6,832 nt of DNA, taken from the NCBI GenBank assembly GCA_902782955.1, contig CACZPD010000113.1, positions 1 to 6,832 of the forward strand, in the 5' to 3' direction. A program made the position numbers and the translations under genes. The stretch's first letter is position 1. Every line of letters starts with the position of its first letter. The DNA comes from an uncultured Erysipelotrichaceae bacterium (GTDB lineage: Bacteria; Bacillota_I; Bacilli_A; Erysipelotrichales; Erysipelotrichaceae). Below, piece after piece: positions 1 to 4,537 of the stretch. The notes under the pieces were generated by a model. The model had not been told where the DNA came from and ran no database searches. It saw nothing but the letters and a program-made list of their open reading frames with translations.

Positions 1-507
1 CTGTACGAAGTATGCATGGTGCTGGCTGTCCGGATGCTGCTGCTCGGCGGTCTCGCCGCAGACAGGGAACAGGCGGAAAAGATGCTGAAAAAGGCCATCA
101 GTGACGGCAGCGGGCTGGAAAAGTTCAGAAACATGATCGCGCTGCAGGGCGGGGACGCTTCCTATATCGATCCGGTCAGGATCGACGAACTCTGCAGGGT
201 ACGGAAACTGGTCGAACTTCCCGCAAAGCGCTCCGGATATATTTCCGGCATGAACGCGGAAGAAATCGGAAACGCAGCCCAGAAACTCGGCGCCGGCAGA
301 GCCAAAAAAGATGATATTATCGATCCTGCTGTCGGTCTCATCATGCGTGTCCGCATGGGGGATATGATCCGGGAAGGGGATTCCCTGTGCACGCTGTATG
401 TCAATGATGACAGCAATCTCCCGGAAATCACGGAACAGCTTTATAATGCGGTGCGGATCACGGAAGAACCGGCTGAGACAAGGCCTATGATACTCGCGAT
501 CATCTGA
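1..507 (+). CDS. pdp: Pyrimidine-nucleoside phosphorylase, C-terminal part (5' end outside window)
   Basis: This is the last 168 codons of a nucleoside phosphorylase that cleaves uridine and (deoxy)thymidine with phosphate to the base and a pentose-1-phosphate, a cytoplasmic pyrimidine-salvage step. The frame is open from base 1 and stops with TGA at 505-507; the family is normally about 430 residues, so some 60% is missing upstream. What is seen: the EKFRNMIALQGGD segment (window residues 40-52), typical of the end of the glycosyltransferase core, then the C-terminal PYNP domain with SGYISGMNAEEIG (78-90), LGAGRAKKDDIID (96-108), VGLIMRVRMGD (111-121) and TLYVND (131-136). Thymidine phosphorylase (DeoA) shares this fold; Pdp is preferred because this looks like a Firmicute, but the substrate-binding half is not in view. 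It converges on the next gene and ends just before a double terminator. Confidence 0.93.
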   Translation: MYEVCMVLAVRMLLLGGLAADREQAEKMLKKAISDGSGLEKFRNMIALQGGDASYIDPVRIDELCRVRKLVELPAKRSGYISGMNAEEIGNAAQKLGAGRAKKDDIIDPAVGLIMRVRMGDMIREGDSLCTLYVNDDSNLPEITEQLYNAVRITEEPAETRPMILAII

Positions 508-510
508 ACA

Positions 511-532
511 TAAAAAAAGACGCCGAAGCGTC
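511..532 (-). terminator. Intrinsic terminator for the minus-strand gene, UUCG tetraloop
   Basis: Read on the minus strand, GACGC-TTCG-GCGTC (532 to 519) forms a 5-bp stem closed by a C(UUCG)G tetraloop and is followed by seven Ts (518-512). It lies just beyond the stop codon of the minus-strand gene. On the plus strand no T-run follows it, so it should work in one direction only. Confidence 0.8.
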
Positions 533-535
533 AGT

Positions 536-560
536 AAGGTGTGCCTGGCACACCTTTTTA
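536..560 (+). terminator. Intrinsic terminator of the nucleoside phosphorylase transcript
   Basis: AAGGTGTG (536-543), loop CCTGG, CACACCTT (549-556) form an 8-bp stem whose 3' end runs into T555-T559. It lies 28 bases after the pdp stop codon. Its last bases overlap the stop codon (558-560, minus strand) of the convergent gene. Confidence 0.85.
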
Positions 561-1031
561 ATTTCCGTTCAGGACGTTTGCGATCAGGCGGGCTTCATCG
601 ATATCCAGCCAGCAGATATTGCCGTCATGGTCTTTTTTCATGACGATGGCGACACCTTTGGCGTTTTTGTCGATATCGGAAAGAACCGTCAGCTTGTCGT
701 CAAAACGCGGGGAAGTGACTTCCACGGTATTGTATACAAAACCGTATTTTTCTCCGAGCTGCGGGAAGGGAACGTATTTCAGAACTCTCCTTGTCCCGTA
801 GTTGTCATCATTCTCTTCACGCAGGACCTTATTTGTCTCATAGAATACTTCATCCATGACATAGGCTGATGTCCTTGCCTGGTCAACCATGCCTCTCTGA
901 CCTCTGACATAATAAGTGCGCAGCACCAGGTGCCCATGGAAAACTACAGCAGGTTTGTTGCCGTATACGGCAACCGTGCTGACTGTGTGATGAAAATATT
1001 TGTATGGGTGAATGATTTCCGTCTTCAGCAT
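558..1031 (-). CDS. Conserved-looking hypothetical protein, 157 residues, function unknown
   Basis: I do not recognise this protein. It is supported as a real gene by a complete expression context: a -35/-10 pair (1085-1057), AAGGAG at 1048-1043 placed 11 nt before the ATG (1031-1029), an uninterrupted frame, and a dedicated terminator past the TAA. The protein has no signal peptide and no hydrophobic segment long enough for a membrane span, so it is probably cytoplasmic. It has one cysteine (Cys140) and no paired-cysteine metal motif. Residues 17-45 and 95-145 alternate hydrophobic and polar residues, suggesting beta strands; residues 55-83 are charged and probably helical, with an acidic stretch REENDDN (71-77). 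The C-terminus ICWLDIDEARLIANVLNG reads like a short helix. It is divergent from the comB-like gene and convergent with pdp, so it forms a monocistronic unit. No function is proposed. Confidence 0.8.
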   Translation of the reverse strand: MLKTEIIHPYKYFHHTVSTVAVYGNKPAVVFHGHLVLRTYYVRGQRGMVDQARTSAYVMDEVFYETNKVLREENDDNYGTRRVLKYVPFPQLGEKYGFVYNTVEVTSPRFDDKLTVLSDIDKNAKGVAIVMKKDHDGNICWLDIDEARLIANVLNGN

Positions 1032-1056
1032 GCTTCTCTGCGCTCCTTACTAAAGT

Positions 1057-1085
1057 ACTATATATTGAATTGCGCTTTTTCGCAA
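1057..1085 (-). promoter_or_regulatory. Promoter of the minus-strand hypothetical gene
   Basis: On the minus strand, -35 TTGCGA (1085-1080) and -10 TATAGT (1062-1057) are separated by 17 nt. An alternative -10, TATATA (1064-1059), would give a 15-nt spacer. Transcription should start near 1050, giving a short leader that contains AAGGAG. Confidence 0.65.
1070..1085. repeat. Inverted repeat between divergent promoters, possible operator
   Basis: TTGCG (1070-1074) and CGCAA (1081-1085) are perfect inverted arms around a 6-nt CTTTTT centre. The right arm coincides with the -35 box of the minus-strand promoter, and the repeat lies upstream of the plus-strand -10 box. Arms of 5 bp are short enough to be chance; a regulator-binding role is only an inference from position. 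Confidence 0.3.
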
Positions 1086-1107
1086 GTAAGGCAATCTGAA
1101 AATGAAG

Positions 1108-1116
1108 TGATATAAT
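1108..1116 (+). promoter_or_regulatory. Extended -10 promoter of the comB-like gene
   Basis: TGATATAAT is an extended -10 element (TG, one base, TATAAT at 1111-1116). No good -35 lies 16-18 nt upstream (the bases there are near AAGGCA). With the usual 6-nt gap after the -10 box, the first transcribed base is A1123, the A of the start codon. Confidence 0.72.
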
Positions 1117-1122
1117 CATGTC

Positions 1123-1815
1123 ATGAAGATACAGATACTCCATCTGCTGGAAGGCGCAGAACAGGCTGAAGGGCTTACCGTCATTATTGATGTTTTCAGG
1201 GCATTTTCCGCTGAATGCTATATGTACGGGCAGAATGCCCGCAAAGTGATCCTTGCCGGGGAAGTTGAGGAAGCATTCCGGCTGGCGGAAGAGATCCCCG
1301 ACAGCATCCTTGCCGGGGAAAGGAACGGCATCAAAATCGAAGGATTCCGTTTCGGCAATTCCCCCTCGGAGATCGTCAGACATGACCTGTCCGGGCTGAA
1401 CGTGATCCATACGACAAGCGCGGGCGTCCAGGGCGTGGTCGCCGCATCAGGCGCCGATGAGAGCATCACCGGGGCACTGGTCAACGCAAAGGCGGCGGCA
1501 CGTTATATCCGTTCCCGTGATCCGGAAATCGTTTCCCTTGTATGCATGGGATGGAACGCGAAAAAAGATACGGAAGAAGATGTTCTCTGCGCGGAATATA
1601 TCCGCAGTCTGCTGGAAGGAAACCCGATCCCGGATATCGCGCGGCAGGCTCTGGACCTGCGGCTTACAGAAGGGAAGAAATTCTTTGATCCGGCGCAGAA
1701 AAACGTCTTTCCGGAAGAGGATTTCTGGCTGTGCACAAAGCCCGATATCTTTGATCATGTGATCCGTATTATCCCAAATGACGGCCGTCTGGAAACAGAA
1801 TGGATCTCCGTCTGA
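1123..1815 (+). CDS. ComB-like protein, 2-phosphosulfolactate phosphatase family
   Basis: The 230-residue protein belongs to the ComB family, Mg-dependent phosphatases named for hydrolysing 2-phosphosulfolactate in archaeal coenzyme M synthesis. Seen: an N-terminal strand with IDVFRA (22-27) matching the family's IDVLRA, then GERNGIKIEGFRFGNSP (65-81), HTTSAG (96-101, in place of the common TTNGT), SLVCMGW (138-144) and EEDVLCAEYI (151-160). These are the family landmarks in order and near the usual length. No coenzyme M or sulfolactate gene is nearby, and many Firmicutes carry such orphans, so the substrate is unknown and I give no symbol. ATG 1123 is chosen because IDVFRA would lie too near the N-terminus of any later start (the next Met is residue 34). 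No Shine-Dalgarno sequence precedes it. It is divergent from the minus-strand gene and no terminator separates it from rplS. Confidence 0.85.
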   Translation: MKIQILHLLEGAEQAEGLTVIIDVFRAFSAECYMYGQNARKVILAGEVEEAFRLAEEIPDSILAGERNGIKIEGFRFGNSPSEIVRHDLSGLNVIHTTSAGVQGVVAASGADESITGALVNAKAAARYIRSRDPEIVSLVCMGWNAKKDTEEDVLCAEYIRSLLEGNPIPDIARQALDLRLTEGKKFFDPAQKNVFPEEDFWLCTKPDIFDHVIRIIPNDGRLETEWISV

Positions 1816-1833
1816 AATTCATGAAATAAACCG

Positions 1834-1862
1834 TTGCAGGGGCCTTCAGTTCATGTTAATAT
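1834..1862 (+). promoter_or_regulatory. Promoter of rplS
   Basis: -35 TTGCAG (1834-1839), a 17-nt spacer and -10 TAATAT (1857-1862), with TG at 1854-1855 making it an extended -10. This is the best-matched promoter in the window, as suits a ribosomal protein gene. The predicted start is near 1867-1869, leaving a leader of about 85 nt. Confidence 0.8.
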
Positions 1863-1867
1863 AGACA

Positions 1868-1952
1868 GGCGCAACTGCGCATCACTGTTCCGCTGGCCGC
1901 AACAACAGACCATGAACGGATGATCAATACAGAAAAGGAGAGAATTAGGATC
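1868..1952 (+). promoter_or_regulatory. Structured 5' leader of rplS, candidate L19 leader
   Basis: The predicted leader contains a GCGC-AACT-GCGC hairpin (1869-1880) and CTGTT (1885-1889) facing AACAG (1904-1908). ATGATC (1920-1925) is complementary to GATCAT (1949-1954), which includes the first two bases of the rplS start codon; TGAT (1921-1924) can instead pair with ATCA (1881-1884). A leader upstream of Firmicutes L19 genes is catalogued (Rfam L19_leader), but I could not compare with its consensus. The individual pairings are short. Confidence 0.4.
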
Positions 1953-2315
1953 ATGAATTTAAGTTTAGTTGACAAGATTACAAAAGATCAGTTAAGAGAT
2001 GACATTCCTGATTTCAAACCTGGTGACACTGTACGTGTTGATGTACGTATTCGTGAAGGTCAGAAATCCCGTATCCAGGCTTATGAGGGTGTTGTTGTCG
2101 CCAAGAACAACGGCGGAATCGGAGAAACATTTACAGTACGTAAGATCTCCGGCGGTGTAGGTGTACAGAGAACTTTCCCGGTTCATTCACCGATCATCGA
2201 CAAAATCACGGTCGTCCGTTATGGTAAGGTACGCCGCGCTAAGCTGAACTACCTCAAAGGTCTGTCTGCCAAGAACGCACGTATCAAGGAAGACCGCCGC
2301 GATCTTAAAAAGTAA
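1953..2315 (+). CDS. rplS: 50S ribosomal protein L19
   Basis: L19 (bL19) is a structural protein of the large subunit at the interface with the 30S subunit. The 120-residue product matches the family along its length: [19 protein letters not shown] near the N-terminus, [20 protein letters not shown] in the middle, and [15 protein letters not shown] followed by a basic tail ending RDLKK. ATG 1953 is preferred to the in-frame ATG at 1920 because the family begins a few residues before the ITK segment and because AAGGAG (1935-1940) lies 12 nt upstream, a slightly long spacing. U-ending and CGT/GGT codons are common, unlike its neighbours, consistent with selection for high expression. It has its own promoter, leader and terminator, so it is largely a single-gene unit; trmD and rimM, its usual upstream partners, are absent here. 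Confidence 0.97.
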   Translation: MNLSLVDKITKDQLRDDIPDFKPGDTVRVDVRIREGQKSRIQAYEGVVVAKNNGGIGETFTVRKISGGVGVQRTFPVHSPIIDKITVVRYGKVRRAKLNYLKGLSAKNARIKEDRRDLKK

Positions 2316-2323
2316 AATTGGCA

Positions 2324-2351
2324 AAGAAGGGGATGTACATTCCTCTTTTTT
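2324..2351 (+). terminator. Intrinsic terminator after rplS
   Basis: AAGAAGGGGAT (2324-2334), loop GTAC, ATTCCTCTTTT (2339-2349) pair at 10 of 11 positions, three of them G-U, with one A-C mismatch, and the T-run extends through 2351. It begins 8 bases after the rplS stop. It also occupies the place where a -35 element for lepB would be. Confidence 0.65.
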
Positions 2352-2359
2352 GTTATAAT
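2351..2359 (+). promoter_or_regulatory. Extended -10 promoter of lepB
   Basis: TGTTATAAT is an extended -10 element (TATAAT at 2354-2359). The -35 region at a 17-nt spacing is GGATGT, a poor match. Only 5 nt separate the box from the first in-frame ATG (2365), so the transcript is predicted to start at or within a base of that codon. Confidence 0.72.
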
Positions 2360-2364
2360 ATGCA

Positions 2365-2973
2365 ATGGTAATTATGGAAGAGAAAGATATAGAGACAGAG
2401 GTCATCCATCTGGATGAGATACCGAAAGAAAACAAGCCTTCCCTGATGAAGGAAGTCTTTTCGTTTCTGCGTGACGTGATCATTTCCCTGATCATCGGTC
2501 TCCTGCTGATCCATTTCGTTATCCGTCCCGTGCAGGTCGAGGGAAGCTCCATGTATCCGACGCTGCAGAACAGGGCGATCGGCGTTTCCAACCTGCTCGG
2601 TTACCGGATGGACGGCATCAAGCGGTTTGACATCGTGATCATCTATGAGGAAGAATCGGATAAATACCTGGTCAAACGGGCGATCGGCCTTCCGGGGGAA
2701 ACGATCTCCTTCAAAAACGGGAAGCTGTATATCAACGGGGAAAAAACAGCGGAGGATTTCCTGAATTCCTCTTATAAAGATTCCTATAACGGCGTGTTTA
2801 CGGATGATATGGACGAAATAACTCTGGGTGAAGAAGAATACTTCTGTATGGGGGACAACCGGCCGCATTCCACGGATTCGCGGTATTACGGTCCGTTCAA
2901 GCGTGACAGGATCATTTCGAAAGGAATCATGATCCTGTATCCCCTGAATCAGTTCGGTCCCAGAAACTGGTGA
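2365..2973 (+). CDS. lepB: Signal peptidase I
   Basis: This membrane-bound serine protease (family S26) removes signal peptides from secreted proteins on the outer face of the membrane. The 202-residue product has an acidic cytoplasmic N-terminus (1-35), one membrane span (about 36-53), then the catalytic domain. Ser62 in EGSSMYPTL is the nucleophile and Lys104 in YLVKRAIGLPGE the general base; the box E segment GDNRPHSTDSRYYGPF is at 163-178. Length and layout fit Gram-positive SipS-type enzymes. ATG 2365 is used; ATG 2374 is in frame and possible, but neither has a Shine-Dalgarno sequence, which fits a leaderless message starting near 2365. The lepB-rbgA-rnhB order is common in Firmicutes. 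A terminator hairpin folds over its stop codon. Confidence 0.96.
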   Translation: MVIMEEKDIETEVIHLDEIPKENKPSLMKEVFSFLRDVIISLIIGLLLIHFVIRPVQVEGSSMYPTLQNRAIGVSNLLGYRMDGIKRFDIVIIYEEESDKYLVKRAIGLPGETISFKNGKLYINGEKTAEDFLNSSYKDSYNGVFTDDMDEITLGEEEYFCMGDNRPHSTDSRYYGPFKRDRIISKGIMILYPLNQFGPRNW

Positions 2974-3003
2974 TCATGAGAAATCGTGATTTCCGGTTTT
3001 TTT
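2962..3003 (+). terminator. Terminator or attenuator hairpin overlapping the lepB stop codon
   Basis: AGAAACTGG (2962-2970) pairs with CCGGTTTTT (2993-3001), and inside it, after one U-U mismatch, GATCATG (2972-2978) pairs with CGTGATT (2985-2991) around a 6-nt loop. The T-run covers 2997-3003. The lepB TGA (2971-2973) is inside the stem, so ribosomes finishing lepB would disturb it. No promoter is apparent between here and rbgA, so it probably acts as a partial terminator. Confidence 0.65.
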
Positions 3004-3034
3004 GCATTCTGAAAGAATAGAAAGAAGAAGAGAT

Positions 3035-3898
3035 ATGGCAGTAATACAATGGTATCCGGGACATATGGAAAAAGCCCGGCGGCAGATGGAAGAACGCCTG
3101 AAAGCAGTAGATATGATCATTGAGCTCAGGGATGCAAGAATACCGCTGGCATCGAAGAATCCGATGCTCGCTGAAATGGCGCCGCAGAAACCGCGTCTGG
3201 TGATCCTGACAAAAACCGATATGGCCGATCCCGATGAAACCGAAAAATGGATCCGCAGACTGACACATGATGATATCCTGTGCATCCCGCTGGATCTGAT
3301 GAAAGATAAAAATGTTAAGAACAAGATCGTACGTGCGAGTGCTGAGCTCATGAAGGAAAAGCACGCCCGTATGCGCCGCAGGGGCATCAATCCCCGGGCG
3401 ACAAGGGCAATGGCTGCCGGCATTCCGAATGTCGGGAAGAGCACGCTGATCAACCGGATCTCCGGAAAGAAAACGGTAAAGGCGGAAGACAGGCCGGGCG
3501 TAACCAGGTCCCTGACATGGATCCATGTGGATCCGGATCTCGATATCCTGGATACACCGGGTGTCCTCTGGCCGAAATTCGAAGATGAAAAGACAGGCTC
3601 CCTGCTGGCCGCGATCGGTTCGATCAATGATGAGATCCTGGACAGGAAGATGCTGGCGATGGATACAATTTCCCTGATCCGCAAAAGATATCCGGGTGTC
3701 CTGGAAGAACGGTTTGAAAGCGGGGATGTCAACGCAAACGGTATGCTGAAGGCGATCGCCGAGAAAAACAGGTTCCTGAAAGAGAACAGCGTGCTTGACA
3801 CCAAACGCAGCGCGGAGTATTTTCTCCATGAGCTGCGCAAGGGAAAACTGGGAAGATTTACACTGGAGAGTGCTGATGAAGAAGATATGCCCGAATGA
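3035..3898 (+). CDS. rbgA: Ribosome biogenesis GTPase RbgA (YlqF)
   Basis: RbgA is a circularly permuted GTPase needed for a late step of 50S assembly in Bacillus subtilis. In this 287-residue protein the G motifs occur in the permuted order: G4 TKTD (59-62), G1 GIPNVGKS (129-136), G2 around GVTRS (155-159), G3 DTPG (173-176) in DTPGVLWPKFEDE. The N-terminal IQWYPGHM carries His10, equivalent to the catalytic His9 of B. subtilis. The C-terminal region (about 190-287) matches the RbgA helical domain. G4 has Thr where most members have Asn (NKxD); TKxD occurs in other GTPases. ATG 3035 is chosen because it places IQWYPGH as in homologues; a TTG at 3002 is in frame but lies in the T-run of the preceding terminator. 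The ribosome-binding site is weak, only a purine run (3022-3032). It overlaps rnhB by 23 bases. Confidence 0.96.
   Translation: MAVIQWYPGHMEKARRQMEERLKAVDMIIELRDARIPLASKNPMLAEMAPQKPRLVILTKTDMADPDETEKWIRRLTHDDILCIPLDLMKDKNVKNKIVRASAELMKEKHARMRRRGINPRATRAMAAGIPNVGKSTLINRISGKKTVKAEDRPGVTRSLTWIHVDPDLDILDTPGVLWPKFEDEKTGSLLAAIGSINDEILDRKMLAMDTISLIRKRYPGVLEERFESGDVNANGMLKAIAEKNRFLKENSVLDTKRSAEYFLHELRKGKLGRFTLESADEEDMPE
3865..3868 (+). promoter_or_regulatory. Ribosome-binding site of rnhB inside the rbgA coding region
   Basis: GGAG at 3865-3868 (in TGGAGAG) lies 7 nt before ATG 3876 and selects that start over the in-frame ATG at 3795. Its position inside rbgA suggests that rnhB translation is coupled to rbgA. 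Confidence 0.7.
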
Positions 3899-4493
3899 CT
3901 ATGAACATGCATACTGGCCGGAAGGAAAACTGGTCCTCGGTATGGATGAGGCCGGCAGGGGTCCTCTGGCAGGCCCGCTGACCGTGGCAGGGGTGATCTT
4001 TCCCGCCGGGTATGAAAACCCTGATATCTATGATTCAAAGGCTGTCAGCGAGAAGAAGCGGGAACGGCTGTACGACATGATCATGGAAGACGCGCTCTGG
4101 TTCGAGATCAGGGAAGTCAGTGAAGAAGATATTGACCGGTACAATATCTACCGTGCTGACCAGATGGCAATGGATGCCATGGCAAGGGAAAGCGGAGCGG
4201 AAGTCATCCTGACAGATGCCATGCCGCTGGAGATCGAAGGAAAGACCGTAATATCCCTTGTAAAAGGAGATCAGAAAAGCATTTCCATCGCGGCCGCAAG
4301 TATTCTGGCTAAAGTCACGCGTGACCGCCTGATGAAAGAATATGATAAACTGTACCCGCAGTACGGTTTTGCGTCCAACAAAGGCTATCCGACAAAAGCA
4401 CATCTCGAAGCGATCGAAAAGTACGGCATCACACCGATCCACAGAAAGAGCTTCGGACCGGTTGCTTTCCACCAGGAAAAACTGGATCTGTGA
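3876..4493 (+). CDS. rnhB: Ribonuclease HII
   Basis: RNase HII cuts RNA in RNA-DNA hybrids and incises 5' to single ribonucleotides misplaced in DNA, starting ribonucleotide excision repair. With the start at 3876 the protein has 205 residues, normal for the family. The four metal-binding acidic residues are visible: Asp24 and Glu25 in GMDEAGRGPLAGP, Asp114 in LTDAMPL, and Asp132 in KGDQKSISIAAAS. The GRG (27-29) that contacts the RNA-DNA junction is present, and the C-terminal YGFASNKGYPTKAHLEAI and GITPIHRKSFGP match the family. This start puts DEAGRG at about residue 24, usual for the group; the longer frame from 3795 would add 27 unrelated residues. It overlaps rbgA and is followed after 44 bases by dprA. 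Confidence 0.96.
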   Translation: MKKICPNDYEHAYWPEGKLVLGMDEAGRGPLAGPLTVAGVIFPAGYENPDIYDSKAVSEKKRERLYDMIMEDALWFEIREVSEEDIDRYNIYRADQMAMDAMARESGAEVILTDAMPLEIEGKTVISLVKGDQKSISIAAASILAKVTRDRLMKEYDKLYPQYGFASNKGYPTKAHLEAIEKYGITPIHRKSFGPVAFHQEKLDL

Positions 4494-4495
4494 TA

Positions 4496-4537
4496 AAAGA
4501 TCATCTTTGCGAATAACATATTCGGAGGATGATTTTT
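4496..4537 (+). promoter_or_regulatory. Long hairpin burying the dprA ribosome-binding site
   Basis: The 5' arm 4496-4508 pairs with 4525-4537 without a break (10 Watson-Crick and 3 G-U pairs). After a bulged G4509, CGAAT (4510-4514) pairs with ATTCG (4520-4524) around loop AACAT. The GGAGG of dprA (4524-4528) is wholly inside the 3' arm, and the ATG begins on the next base (4538). The arm ends in five Ts, so it might also act as a weak terminator for rnhB. Confidence 0.55.

Noticed and set aside
883..1410. A 175-codon minus-strand frame across the divergent promoter region
   Set aside because: It would overlap both the minus-strand hypothetical gene and the comB-like gene and span their promoters.
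1920..1922. Earlier in-frame ATG for rplS
   Set aside because: It has no ribosome-binding site and adds 11 residues not found in L19; AAGGAG lies between it and ATG 1953.
3002..3004. TTG as an earlier start for rbgA
   Set aside because: It falls in the T-run of the terminator and adds residues before the conserved IQWYPGH N-terminus.
2927..3829. A 300-codon minus-strand open frame opposite lepB and rbgA
   Set aside because: It overlaps the previous shadow as well as real genes and shows Cys/His-rich composition without spaced metal motifs; not credible as a gene.
2974..4038. A 354-codon minus-strand open frame opposite rbgA and rnhB
   Set aside because: It lies over two certain genes, its translation is dominated by Ser and Arg with no family resemblance, and no ribosome-binding site or promoter was found. 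It is a codon-bias shadow.
4529..4531. Earlier ATG for dprA
   Set aside because: GGAGG ends on the base directly before it, leaving no spacing for initiation; ATG 4538 has a 9-nt spacing.
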